From Paenisporosarcina quisquiliarum_A (GTDB lineage Bacteria > Bacillota > Bacilli > Bacillales_A > Planococcaceae), in the NCBI RefSeq assembly GCF_043641925.1, contig NZ_JBHZRU010000003.1, forward strand, positions 158,014-222,013: DNA of 64,000 bases, given 5' to 3'. The notes under the pieces were generated by a model. The model made no database searches and had not been told where the DNA came from. It saw only the letters and a list, made by a program, of their open reading frames with translations. Made by a program: the position numbers and the translations under genes. Positions 18,093 through 26,813 of this stretch are shown here, in pieces; positions within the stretch are counted from its first letter, which is position 1, and each line of letters starts with the position of its first letter.

Positions 18093-18106
18093 TGACTATT
18101 CATTTA
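18089..18106. promoter_or_regulatory. FadR-type operator
   Basis: TGAATGACTATTCATTTA. Against the Bacillus FadR (YsiA) consensus TGAATGAnTAnTCATTCA only one fixed position differs in the best register. The site overlaps the -35 hexamer of the promoter at 18064-18092, the expected place for repression relieved by long-chain acyl-CoA. Confidence 0.72.
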
Positions 18107-18120
18107 ATTTAACATTATTA

Positions 18121-18157
18121 AAAAAAAGCAAAAAACCATCTAAAAGTAGATGGTTTT
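18121..18157 (-). terminator. Terminator after the soluble chemoreceptor gene
   Basis: AAAACCATCTA and TAGATGGTTTT with a short loop, followed on the minus strand by TTTTTTGCTTTTTTT. Confidence 0.88.
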
Positions 18158-18167
18158 CATGAATGCC

Positions 18168-19016
18168 TTATAGTTCTGCAGCGTATTTGTTCAGTTCTTT
18201 ACTCATTTCTTCGATTTGATCGATAAAGACAGAAATTTCTTCTGTAGAAACAGCTTGTTCACGTCCAACTGAAACAACTTTTTCAACTGACAATGTAATT
18301 TCGGTCATAGATCGTTTGATGTTTTCAAGCGTAGTTTGAATTTTTTCAGTTGAAGAGACAGTTTCTTTCGACAGTTTACGTATTTCATCAGCAACAATCC
18401 CGAATCCACGTCCCATATCTCCTGCTCTTGCAGCTTCAATTGCTGCATTAAGACCTAATAGATTCGTTTGATTCGCAATATTTTTAATGAAACTAATAAC
18501 CTCATCTGTTTGTTTCATTTCTGAAGAAGTATTATTTGATTGCTCAAGGAGATTTGAGGTAATGGCACTTAGACCTTCTGCCCCTTTTGCAATATCCGTT
18601 ACACGTTCGTTTGCTTTTTCAATAAATTCAACAATTTGATCAGAAATTTTACGTAATTCCTGTTCGTTTTGTTTTTGAAGTTGAATTGCGATTGCGCCAA
18701 TAACCACATTGCCATCTGTAATTGGAGTTGCTAAGCCTGTAAAGGGAATACCAAAGAATTCAGCTGGTACTTGTGCTTCTATTACTTTATTTTCTGAAAT
18801 ACATTCAGCTAACGGCTCAAGCGGGTTAATTTTCAAGCCTTTTAAAGCGCCTATATCAATCTTTTTACCTGGGTAATAAGCTAACCATTCCTCGGTATTA
18901 GTTATACCAATCGCAATGTCAGGCAACATCTTTTGAATAACCGGTATTACTTGTAAAAAAGAGTCTAATTTCGTTTCAAGTTTTTGTTCAACAGTACTTA
19001 GATTATTATCTAACAT
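18168..19016 (-). CDS. Soluble methyl-accepting chemotaxis-type receptor (YfmS-like)
   Basis: 282 residues, no membrane segment. The N-terminal ~120 residues form a small sensor domain (DIAIGITNTEEWLAYYPGKK); the C-terminal part is a short MCP coiled coil with the hairpin tip NQTNLLGLNAAIEAARAGD then GRGFGIVADEIRKLS that contacts CheA/CheW. Length and design match B. subtilis YfmS. Monocistronic: a hairpin stands on either side. It sits inside a block of acyl-metabolism genes, so its ligand may be a substrate or intermediate of that pathway (inference). Confidence 0.9.
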   Translation of the reverse strand: MLDNNLSTVEQKLETKLDSFLQVIPVIQKMLPDIAIGITNTEEWLAYYPGKKIDIGALKGLKINPLEPLAECISENKVIEAQVPAEFFGIPFTGLATPITDGNVVIGAIAIQLQKQNEQELRKISDQIVEFIEKANERVTDIAKGAEGLSAITSNLLEQSNNTSSEMKQTDEVISFIKNIANQTNLLGLNAAIEAARAGDMGRGFGIVADEIRKLSKETVSSTEKIQTTLENIKRSMTEITLSVEKVVSVGREQAVSTEEISVFIDQIEEMSKELNKYAAEL

Positions 19017-19154
19017 AATAAGGTGACCTCTTCCTAGTAAGAAAACTTTTATAATTCTATATTATCAGTATAGGACAATCTATGTATATAAGCAGATGTG
19101 TTGAAAGTTCTATAAATCTACTGTTTATTTAACTCAGTTTATTATTTGCAGAGA

Positions 19155-19178
19155 AAAAGGCTGCCCATCAGGACAACC
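19155..19178 (-). terminator. Terminator after the acyl-CoA ligase gene
   Basis: On the minus strand GGTTGTCC pairs with GGGCAGCC (two G-U wobbles) across a 4-nt loop and is followed by TTTTTCTC. Confidence 0.75.
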
Positions 19179-19228
19179 GACTGCAAGCTTTAATTCTTCA
19201 ATTAATTCCTTTCAAATTCTTTTGAATC

Positions 19229-20710
19229 CTATATGAAATCAATCAATCTTTTTTTATCAATTTTTCCAACATGTGTTTTAGGTAGTTCGGCTACAACAAC
19301 AAATCTCTTTGGTATTTTATAACCTGCTATATACTTCCGACAATGTTCAATCAGCTGTTTTTCATTATAAGAATTTGGATGTTTTAGAGCAATAAAAGCT
19401 GTAACCATTTCACCCCATTTTGTATCCTTTAATCCGATAACAGCTACTTCTTTAATCATATTACTCTCGATTAAGCAATGTTCGACTTCCAGTGGGTATA
19501 CATTTTCCCCCCCTGTTAAAATCATGTCTTTTTTTCTTCCTACAATATAATAGTCGCCATCAACATCCATCTTTGCAAGATCACCCGTCTTTAACCATTC
19601 TCTGTGCATGGCTGCATTGGTTTCTTCATCATTTTGCCAATAGCCAGAAAAAACATGGTTTCCGCGAATCCAAAGTTCACCTACTTCATTAATCGCACAT
19701 GGAAGACCGGTATCTGATACGATTATGATGTCCACAAACTGCATACTCTTTCCTACAGAACCTTTTTTTATTTTAGCTAATTCTACATCTATGAAAAAAT
19801 TATTTGGTCCCGCTTCGGAAAGCCCGTAACCTTCTTTAAATGGTAACCCTCTAGAAAAAAACTTTTCATAGATCTTAACGGGACAAGGAGCACCTCCAGA
19901 GAGAAATGCACGAACATTAGGAAATTCACTAGTATTAAATGTCTTAGTTTGAATCATTTCTTGGTACATAGTAGGGACAAATAATGAAATAGTCGCTTTC
20001 CATTCTATTATTTCTCTAAGAGCTTGTTCTGCATCAAAACGTTGCCCAACAACTACTGTTCCACCTGCCATTAATATTGGAATTGACAAGGCATTAAGGC
20101 CGCCCGTATGAAATAGAGGCATATATGTAACAGTGCAATCAGAATCAGAAAGCCCCCAACTTACTATTGTATTTAAGGCATTCCAATTCACATTGTTATA
20201 AGAGAGTTTTACTCCCTTTGACTTACCCGTCGTTCCGCCAGTGTAAATAATCATCCATGGGGAATCAACTGAAATAGACAAGTCGTATTGTAAAGCAGCA
20301 GATAATTTATTTTTCGTCAAAGCAGTTTGTCGATTAAGGACATTCTCCTCAACTAATAATGAGTGTGCTATATGTGTATATGTATTGTCCGTTATTAAGA
20401 GTGTTGGTTCACAATTGCTTATAATTTCTGTGAGTTCATTTGTTGTTAACCTAAAATTTAAAGGTACATATATATAACCTTTTAACCCGCATGCAAATAA
20501 AATGGCTATCAATTCTGGATGGTTAGCTGCTAGAATGGCAACTCGGTCACCCTTTTGCAGTTTTTTATTTGACAACCGAATTACCCATTCATTAATTAGA
20601 ACAGCAAATTGAGCATACGACCATTGTTGACCACTATCGATATCAACACAAGCAAGTTTTGCCGGAGCCATTTGTGCACGTTTTAGAAACCAGGTTTGAT
20701 CGTTATACAT
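19229..20710 (-). CDS. AMP-forming acyl-CoA synthetase
   Basis: 493 residues, ANL superfamily. MIIYTGGTTGKSKGVKLS is the P-loop motif, GYGLSEAGP the A5 motif, ELWIRGNHVFSGYW and WLKTGDLA the A7 motif, GRKKDMILTGGENVYP the hinge, and HVGKIDKK the catalytic lysine. It would convert a carboxylic acid to its CoA thioester via an adenylate. The chain length cannot be read. It is the last gene of the run FabH-like, hydrolase, FabG-like, ligase behind the ABC importer, so it probably activates the imported acid. Start ATG after AAAGGAAG. Confidence 0.93.
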   Translation of the reverse strand: MYNDQTWFLKRAQMAPAKLACVDIDSGQQWSYAQFAVLINEWVIRLSNKKLQKGDRVAILAANHPELIAILFACGLKGYIYVPLNFRLTTNELTEIISNCEPTLLITDNTYTHIAHSLLVEENVLNRQTALTKNKLSAALQYDLSISVDSPWMIIYTGGTTGKSKGVKLSYNNVNWNALNTIVSWGLSDSDCTVTYMPLFHTGGLNALSIPILMAGGTVVVGQRFDAEQALREIIEWKATISLFVPTMYQEMIQTKTFNTSEFPNVRAFLSGGAPCPVKIYEKFFSRGLPFKEGYGLSEAGPNNFFIDVELAKIKKGSVGKSMQFVDIIIVSDTGLPCAINEVGELWIRGNHVFSGYWQNDEETNAAMHREWLKTGDLAKMDVDGDYYIVGRKKDMILTGGENVYPLEVEHCLIESNMIKEVAVIGLKDTKWGEMVTAFIALKHPNSYNEKQLIEHCRKYIAGYKIPKRFVVVAELPKTHVGKIDKKRLIDFI

Positions 20711-20726
20711 TCGTACGCTTCCTTTC

Positions 20727-21467
20727 TTACATCATGATTCCCCCGTCAACATGAAGAACATGGCCATTTACGTAATCAGATTCAGATGATGCTAAAAATA
20801 AATAAGCATTAGCAATGTCTTTTGGAACACCTAGTCGTTGTAAGGCAACAATGGACTTCATTTGTTCAATAATATTCTCAGGCATTTTCTCCACCATTGC
20901 TGTCCTTGTAAAGCCAGGTGCCACCGCATTTACATTTATCCCTTTACGGCCTAATTCTTTCGCCCATGATTTAGTCATTCCGATAACTGCAGCTTTAGAA
21001 GCTGCATAATTTGTTTGCCCCACATTCCCATAAACACCACTAACTGAAGAAGTATTGATAATCTTCCCTTTTCCTTTTGAAATCAAATGCGGAAGAGCGC
21101 TTTGCGTACAGTTAAAGACACCCGTCATGTTGACATCTAATACTTGTTGGAAGTTTGAAGGTTCCATTTTAGCTAACATTGCATCTCGTGTAATGCCAGC
21201 ATTATTAATTAAAATGTCAATTCCACCATAGGTTTCCACCGTACGATCAATCAATTGCTGGACACTCTCTCGATTTGCAACATTCACTTGAATAAATGTT
21301 ACGTCGTAGCCTGAATCTCTAAGTTTGCTAGCCGCATCTATTCCCGTAGCTTCATCATAATCAGCTAGAACGACTTTAGCTCCTTCTTCTGCAAAACGTT
21401 CAACAGCCGCATAACCTATTCCATTAGCGCCCCCTGTAATGATGGCAACTTGATTGTGTAAACGCAT
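20727..21467 (-). CDS. FabG-like 3-oxoacyl reductase / 3-hydroxyacyl-CoA dehydrogenase, copy 2
   Basis: 246 residues. SDR motifs GGANGIG, NNAGITRDAML, NTSSVSG and YAASKAA are complete. The paralogue at 17281-18021 shares blocks such as GVYGNVGQTNYAASKAAVIG and VFNCTQ. Unlike that copy it is embedded in the operon, 11 nt after the alpha/beta hydrolase and 16 nt before the ligase. Probably acts on a 3-hydroxy/3-oxoacyl-CoA made from the imported substrate. Confidence 0.9.
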   Translation of the reverse strand: MRLHNQVAIITGGANGIGYAAVERFAEEGAKVVLADYDEATGIDAASKLRDSGYDVTFIQVNVANRESVQQLIDRTVETYGGIDILINNAGITRDAMLAKMEPSNFQQVLDVNMTGVFNCTQSALPHLISKGKGKIINTSSVSGVYGNVGQTNYAASKAAVIGMTKSWAKELGRKGINVNAVAPGFTRTAMVEKMPENIIEQMKSIVALQRLGVPKDIANAYLFLASSESDYVNGHVLHVDGGIMM

Positions 21468-21478
21468 GGTTTTGTCTC

Positions 21479-22357
21479 CTATCCTAAAAATTCTTCTATA
21501 TGTTTTATTAATTGTGGAAGATCATCTATTAACGGTGAATGACCACTATTTAATAAAGGTAAATACGTCGCATTGTCTCCAAGATCTTCTACTATTTCTT
21601 GTGTCATTTGTTCAGAAACGACATAATCCCGGTCACCTCGTAATATGAGTACTGGGATTGAAATGTCTTTAGCTTGGTTCGTTCCTTTAGTGACGCCATT
21701 ATGCGTTCCACTTATATTGAAACTATTTAAAGAGTAGTAAACGTCCGCTAAATTTCGTTGTGTCAACATATCTGTAACATACTTTTCGTATTGATCTTCT
21801 TCTGGTTGATTATGCGTATAAATTAACGCGTTCCATACTGCTTTTAAGCCTTCACGGTTTTTCGAATCATATAAACTTTGGATAGCTTTCGTTTTGCCCG
21901 AATCTTCTTCTACTTGTTCAATGGTTTGTAGTCGAGTTTGTAAATCTGGTGTCCCATCTGCATTTGTTCCATAGAAAGGGTAACCTCTTGTAGAAGCTGA
22001 CGCTAGAAGTACCATCTTTTCACAGCGATTAGGGTGATCAGTAACAAATTGCATGCAAACTGCCCCACCAGTAGACCACCCCACTAAATGGAATGTCTCT
22101 AAGCCTAGTGCATCAACAAATCCTCTTAAGTCATTAGAGAAATCAGAAATTCCTTGTACTCGATTATGATAACTCGATTCTCCATATCCTCTTAAATCAA
22201 GTGCATATATTTTGTATTTTGAATCTAATTGTTCGATTAAAACGTCCCAGTGTTTAGAGGATGTCATATTCCCATGGACAAGCACTATAACTTGGTCCCC
22301 ACCGTAACGTTCGCGATATGATATTGTTTCACCGTTATCAAGTAATATTTTTTGCAT
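21479..22357 (-). CDS. Alpha/beta hydrolase
   Basis: 292 residues. Nucleophile elbow GWSTGG, oxyanion-side VHGNMTSSKHW, acid LRGDRDYV and histidine NSGHSPL give a complete Ser-Asp-His triad. Resembles esterase, lactonase or C-C hydrolase members; nothing marks a particular substrate. It lies between the FabH-like and FabG-like genes with short spacers, so it probably cleaves an ester, thioester or lactone of the same pathway. GGAGG before the ATG. Confidence 0.9.
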   Translation of the reverse strand: MQKILLDNGETISYRERYGGDQVIVLVHGNMTSSKHWDVLIEQLDSKYKIYALDLRGYGESSYHNRVQGISDFSNDLRGFVDALGLETFHLVGWSTGGAVCMQFVTDHPNRCEKMVLLASASTRGYPFYGTNADGTPDLQTRLQTIEQVEEDSGKTKAIQSLYDSKNREGLKAVWNALIYTHNQPEEDQYEKYVTDMLTQRNLADVYYSLNSFNISGTHNGVTKGTNQAKDISIPVLILRGDRDYVVSEQMTQEIVEDLGDNATYLPLLNSGHSPLIDDLPQLIKHIEEFLG

Positions 22358-22372
22358 ACTATTGTTAGCCTC

Positions 22373-23386
22373 CTATTCAGAACCCCATTTTATAGTCGTA
22401 GCACCCCATGCATATCCAATACCAGCACTTACTAAGACAACAATGTCCCCTTTTTTTAATTTGCCTTGTTGCTCTGCAAGTTGCAAAGAAATGATTTGAT
22501 CCATTTGACCGATATGTCCATATTCGTGTAAATAAATAGACTGATCTTCAGATAATCCGAGTTCATTTAATACATAATTATGTGCTGATTTTTTCATATG
22601 GAGAATCGCCAAGAACGAAATATCATGTTCTGTAAATCCGCTTTTCGACAAAGAATGTCGAATGACTTTTAAAAAGTTTTGCATCGATTTTTGTTCCAGT
22701 CTTTTTTTCATTCCCTCAGGATCTAACACGTCTAGTTTATATGCTCCAGACATTAATAATTCTTGTGTTAATGGAGTTTTAGTTCCTCCTACTGGGACCA
22801 CTACATCTTCAGAAAATGAGCCGTCTGTCATAAGGTCCGATTCTAAAAGAGCGTTGACATCATGGTTCTTTTTCAAAATCATAGCAGCTCCACCCGCTCC
22901 TAGGTTAAACATGAAACGAGTACTTTCATTTGTATAATCAATAAAATCACTGTTTCGATACCCACCTGCTAAAAGTACAGTTTCAATCGAGTCGTCCGAT
23001 AGCATTAAGCTTTTAGCGAGTTTTAAAGCTAAAATTGTCGTGCCACAACGAAGGGCTATATCAAATCCCCAAGCATGATAAGCACCAATCTCTTCTTGTG
23101 TTTTAATGGCAGCGGTCCATAATGGATATTCTTTATGTTCTTCCCCGATATAAATCACACAATCAATTGATTTGGGATCAACCTGACCTCGTTTCAATGC
23201 ATCTTGAGCTGCCCATATACCCATTTGGACAGTGTGATCATTTGGGCCTGGGATTGGTTTTTTCGTAATGCCCATTTTATCTTTTACAACATGTAAGGGA
23301 ACGTTAGATGCAGCAGCAATTTCTTCTGCTGACATTGAGTGGGAGGGTATGTACACACCGGTACTGACAATTCCAATAGGCATCAT
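22373..23386 (-). CDS. FabH-like (KAS III) ketosynthase with a Cys-His-His active site
   Basis: 337 residues, thiolase superfamily. Cys114 in ALRCGTTILALKLA aligns with the FabH nucleophile and His263 in ILHMKKSAHN with its first histidine. The third residue, normally Asn in YGNTSAAS, is His291 in YGHIGQMD. This departs from housekeeping FabH and suggests another acyl-CoA condensation or cleavage, in keeping with its place between an importer and acyl-CoA enzymes. Start ATG overlaps the LivM-like gene by 4 nt. Confidence 0.86.
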   Translation of the reverse strand: MMPIGIVSTGVYIPSHSMSAEEIAAASNVPLHVVKDKMGITKKPIPGPNDHTVQMGIWAAQDALKRGQVDPKSIDCVIYIGEEHKEYPLWTAAIKTQEEIGAYHAWGFDIALRCGTTILALKLAKSLMLSDDSIETVLLAGGYRNSDFIDYTNESTRFMFNLGAGGAAMILKKNHDVNALLESDLMTDGSFSEDVVVPVGGTKTPLTQELLMSGAYKLDVLDPEGMKKRLEQKSMQNFLKVIRHSLSKSGFTEHDISFLAILHMKKSAHNYVLNELGLSEDQSIYLHEYGHIGQMDQIISLQLAEQQGKLKKGDIVVLVSAGIGYAWGATTIKWGSE

Positions 23387-24381
23387 AACCCCGCCGATCT
23401 TGATTTATTTTCTTTACCGTTTGTTTTTTCCTTTTTGCTAAACCAATTTCTAAAAGTCCCAACAATACCAGAAGGGAAGAAAATAACGGCCAAAATGTAG
23501 ATGATACCGAAGAAGATAATCCACCGTTCAAAAATCGGGTAATCCTTCGCAAGTCCTGATAAGTAATGCTGAGACAACTCAATTACGCCAGCACCTATTA
23601 TAGGACCAATCAACGTACCCACGCCTCCAATAATGGTCATAAGTAAGGCGTCCAGTGTGATGTCCATCGTCAAGACACTGGTATTAACAAACCGTAAGCT
23701 TATGGCATAAAATGCTCCTGCTAAACTAGCAACAACTCCTGCTACAACAGATGCAATTACTTTGTAATGAAGCGTATTGTACCCTAATGATTTGGTTCGT
23801 TGTTCATTTTCTCTTACTGCTACTAACACGTGACCAAGTGGTGATTGTACAAATCGTCTAAGTAGAATGTAAACCACAATCAAACAGACAAGTACGACCA
23901 AATAAAACATGATTCGATCTTTAAAAAACTCTGGAGCACGGAACGTAAACCCATCATTACCTGATGTCAAACTACGCCACTTTTCAGCAAGTACTAAAAA
24001 TAGCCCAGAAAGAGCTAGAGTTAGCATGGCGAAGAAGTGACTCTTCAAGCGTAAAGTCATAAGCCCAACAAGGAAGCTAATGATTCCTGCAATGATCATC
24101 CCTGTGGCTATAGATAAAATAAACACACTAATTGTAGGCTCTATACGATCTAACATAACTGCTGTCGTATATGCGCCAATACCGAAAAACATTGCGTGAC
24201 CGAAAGATACAATACCTGTATATCCTAGTAAAATATCATAACTCATTGCTAATATTGAAAAAATAAAAATTTGTGTTAAAAGAATTGTCCAACTCCTTGA
24301 GTCTATAACAAAAGGGAAGATGAACAACACAATGACAATGATTGAGAGAAAGATATTGTTCCATTGATATTTAGTAGTCAT
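23383..24381 (-). CDS. Branched-chain amino acid-type ABC permease (LivM)
   Basis: 332 residues with ~9 hydrophobic segments. YDILLGYTGIVSFGHAMFFGIGAYTTA and TLIGPIIGAGVIELSQHYL are LivM-family signatures. It forms the membrane channel with the LivH-like protein. The substrate class of these importers includes amino acids, amides, urea and aromatic or short carboxylates. Confidence 0.93.
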   Translation of the reverse strand: MTTKYQWNNIFLSIIVIVLFIFPFVIDSRSWTILLTQIFIFSILAMSYDILLGYTGIVSFGHAMFFGIGAYTTAVMLDRIEPTISVFILSIATGMIIAGIISFLVGLMTLRLKSHFFAMLTLALSGLFLVLAEKWRSLTSGNDGFTFRAPEFFKDRIMFYLVVLVCLIVVYILLRRFVQSPLGHVLVAVRENEQRTKSLGYNTLHYKVIASVVAGVVASLAGAFYAISLRFVNTSVLTMDITLDALLMTIIGGVGTLIGPIIGAGVIELSQHYLSGLAKDYPIFERWIIFFGIIYILAVIFFPSGIVGTFRNWFSKKEKTNGKENKSRSAGL

Positions 24382-24385
24382 GTCT

Positions 24386-25246
24386 TCACCCCTTTGCTCT
24401 AAATAAACCTTGCGGACGGAAAACTAGTACAATAGCCATGATCATCATATTTACTGCTAAAGATAAGGATGGTACATAGTAAGCCATATAACTACCTGTA
24501 ACCCCTACAATAATAGCGGCTAACAAGGATCCTGGAAAACTGCCCATTCCTCCAATTACTACAACAATGAAACCTAGAATCGCAAACTCCATTCCCATCT
24601 CTGCGTAAATGACTCCTGAATAAGGTGCCATTAAGGCGCCACCGAGTGCCGCCAAAGCCGCACCTGCGATAAACACATATAGGAAAACGTTTTTAATATT
24701 AATCCCAAGTGCTTGAACCATCTCTTTATTCATAACTCCTGCACGTACAATTAAACCGATTTTAGTTTTCTTAAGGATATACTGAAAAATTCCAAATACA
24801 AGAAAGCCCATAATGATAATAAATACACGGTATTTAATGATAATGACGTCCCCGACTTCCCAACTACCAGATAAAAATTCAGGTGTTCTAGCAGCAATCT
24901 GATTGGGACCAAATACCACTTTCAACATTTCAGTTAGGACAAGCATAAATCCAAGGGTAATTAAGATCTGTTGGACATGATTACCATATACGGGTGTGAT
25001 AATTAATTTCTCCGTAATAAACCCTAAGATTATCCCTGTTAATATAGCTCCTAAAATAGCGAGTACAAAGCTATCCGTTAGTGCATAGAACCAAACAGAA
25101 GCGTAGGCACCCCATGCAAATAATCCACCATGCGCGAAATTAAGAACGTCCATCAAACCAAAAATTAACGTTAAACCGGCTGCTAAAAGGAAGATTAACA
25201 TGCCAGTTGCTAGCCCATTTATCGTTAAATTCATGAGTAGTTCCAT
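24386..25246 (-). CDS. Branched-chain amino acid-type ABC permease (LivH)
   Basis: 286 residues. GLTLIFGLMDVLNFAHGG at residues ~25-42 and GGMGSFPGSLLAA near the C-terminus are the LivH hallmarks. Eight or so membrane segments. Start ATG follows GGGGGGACA; 4 nt separate it from the LivM-like gene. Confidence 0.94.
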   Translation of the reverse strand: MELLMNLTINGLATGMLIFLLAAGLTLIFGLMDVLNFAHGGLFAWGAYASVWFYALTDSFVLAILGAILTGIILGFITEKLIITPVYGNHVQQILITLGFMLVLTEMLKVVFGPNQIAARTPEFLSGSWEVGDVIIIKYRVFIIIMGFLVFGIFQYILKKTKIGLIVRAGVMNKEMVQALGINIKNVFLYVFIAGAALAALGGALMAPYSGVIYAEMGMEFAILGFIVVVIGGMGSFPGSLLAAIIVGVTGSYMAYYVPSLSLAVNMMIMAIVLVFRPQGLFRAKG

Positions 25247-25258
25247 GACTGTCCCCCC

Positions 25259-25966
25259 TTATCCTATTCCTAAATATTTTCGTTTCAATTGTTCATCGTG
25301 AATTAATTCTTGCATCCGTCCTGCTTGAACTGTCTCACCATCATCTATAAGCGTGTATGTATCTCCAATTCGACTTGCCATCATAAAATTCTGTTCAACC
25401 AATACGATTGTCGTATGTTTTTTCATATCTACAATGGCTTCCATTACTTTTTCAATGACAATAGGTGCAAGCCCTTTTGAAGGTTCATCAATTAATAACA
25501 GCTGACTATTTCCGACGAATGCTCTAGCCATCGCTAGCATTTGTTTTTGTCCCCCTGAAAGATGACCACCATCTTTTTTCCAAAACTTTTTGAGATCAGG
25601 AAACAAATTAAGCACGTAATCTTGCTTGGCTAACGTTTCTTCATCGTCTTTTCGCATCGCCACTTTCATGTTTTCTTCTACGGTTAATGAACCAAAAATC
25701 CCTTGGTCCTCAGGAACATAGCCAATCCCTTTGTTGGCAATTCCATAAGTGGGTTTTTTCGTAATGTCTTCTCCTTTAAACAGAACACTACCTTTTGAAG
25801 CTGGAGTTAATCCTAAAATCGTTTTAAGTGTGGTCGTTTTTCCAGCACCATTCCGCCCAAGAAGCACACTAACTTCTCCCTCTTTTGCTTCGAATGTTAT
25901 ACCCTGTAAAATATGATATTGATTGATAAACGTATGAACCCCTTCAACTTTTAACAGCGTGGTCAT
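25259..25966 (-). CDS. ABC transporter ATP-binding protein (LivF)
   Basis: 235 residues. Walker A GRNGAGKTTTLK, signature LSGGQKQMLAMARA, Walker B LLLIDEPSKGLAP and the H-loop are intact. LivF-type because of its length and GYVPEDQGIFGSLTVEENM. Its start overlaps the LivG-like gene by 23 nt. Confidence 0.95.
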   Translation of the reverse strand: MTTLLKVEGVHTFINQYHILQGITFEAKEGEVSVLLGRNGAGKTTTLKTILGLTPASKGSVLFKGEDITKKPTYGIANKGIGYVPEDQGIFGSLTVEENMKVAMRKDDEETLAKQDYVLNLFPDLKKFWKKDGGHLSGGQKQMLAMARAFVGNSQLLLIDEPSKGLAPIVIEKVMEAIVDMKKHTTIVLVEQNFMMASRIGDTYTLIDDGETVQAGRMQELIHDEQLKRKYLGIG

Positions 25967-26717
25967 TATATGAACCTCCTAAATAAGCATTTTGAACGGT
26001 TTCGTTTTGCATGATTTCTTCTGGGGTTCCATCTGCCAATAGCTCTCCGTTGAACATAACTATAATAGAGTCCGACAAATCTAATATCATATCCATCTTG
26101 TGTTCGATTAGTAGAATCGTTTTATTACCTTCTTCTTTAATTCTTTTGATTACGGCTAATATAGCTGGCACTTCTTCTAGTGACATACCAGCAGTAGGCT
26201 CATCTAATAACAGGACATCAGTATCTAAAGCTAATAACATCGCAATTTCTAATTTCCGTTTTTCACCGTGTGACAACTGACTAGCAGCAATATGTTTTTT
26301 GGAAACTAATAATACCAGTTCAAGCAGTTCCTCAGTTTTATGAATGAGGTTAGGATACTTTAGTACATGATGAATCATTTGATAACGAATTTTCTCTTTA
26401 GATTGGACAGCTAAACGAACGTTTTCTAATACGGTTAGATTTGGAAATACGTTAGTAATTTGAAATGAGCGGCCCAATCCTCTTCTTGTTCTTTCAACAG
26501 GTGATAAGCGGGACATATCTTCATTTTTAAAATAAACTTTTCCTTCAGAAGGTTTTAATTCTCCACTAATTAAATTAAAAAATGTTGTCTTTCCTGCTCC
26601 ATTTGGACCTATAATCGATTTGAAATGGTTTTTTGGCATTTCAAAATTCATTTGATTAACTGCTGTATGGCCACCAAATTTGATGGATAAGTTTTCAGTT
26701 CTTAAAATTGGAGTCAT
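25944..26717 (-). CDS. ABC transporter ATP-binding protein (LivG)
   Basis: 257 residues. Walker A GPNGAGKTTFFNLISG, signature LSHGEKRKLEIAML, Walker B VLLLDEPTAGMS. GLGRSFQITNVFPNLTVLENV is the LivG loop. ATG 26717, well spaced from AGAAAGGGTG, is preferred over GTG 26726. Confidence 0.95.
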   Translation of the reverse strand: MTPILRTENLSIKFGGHTAVNQMNFEMPKNHFKSIIGPNGAGKTTFFNLISGELKPSEGKVYFKNEDMSRLSPVERTRRGLGRSFQITNVFPNLTVLENVRLAVQSKEKIRYQMIHHVLKYPNLIHKTEELLELVLLVSKKHIAASQLSHGEKRKLEIAMLLALDTDVLLLDEPTAGMSLEEVPAILAVIKRIKEEGNKTILLIEHKMDMILDLSDSIIVMFNGELLADGTPEEIMQNETVQNAYLGGSYNDHAVKS

Positions 26718-26733
26718 CGATTTCACCCTTTCT

Positions 26734-26798
26734 TCTGTCTCTCTCCATATTCAAGAAACGTTCTTAAACATGGAGAGAGACAGACCTGTTTTCACAGG
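26734..26798 (-). terminator. Large intercistronic stem-loop after the binding-protein gene
   Basis: TCTGTCTCTCTCCAT (26734-26748) and ATGGAGAGAGACAGA (26770-26784) form a perfect 15-bp stem; AAGAA/TTCTT pair inside the loop. A second small stem, CCTGT/ACAGG, follows at 26785-26798. There is no T tract, so it is more likely an attenuator or mRNA-stabilising hairpin that keeps binding protein in excess over the permease subunits. Confidence 0.75.
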
Positions 26799-26813
26799 CC
26801 GTCTCACTCTATA

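Noticed and set aside
20727..21467. Housekeeping fabG of fatty-acid synthesis
   Set aside because: No acpP, fabD or plsX neighbours; it is in an operon with an importer and acyl-CoA ligase.
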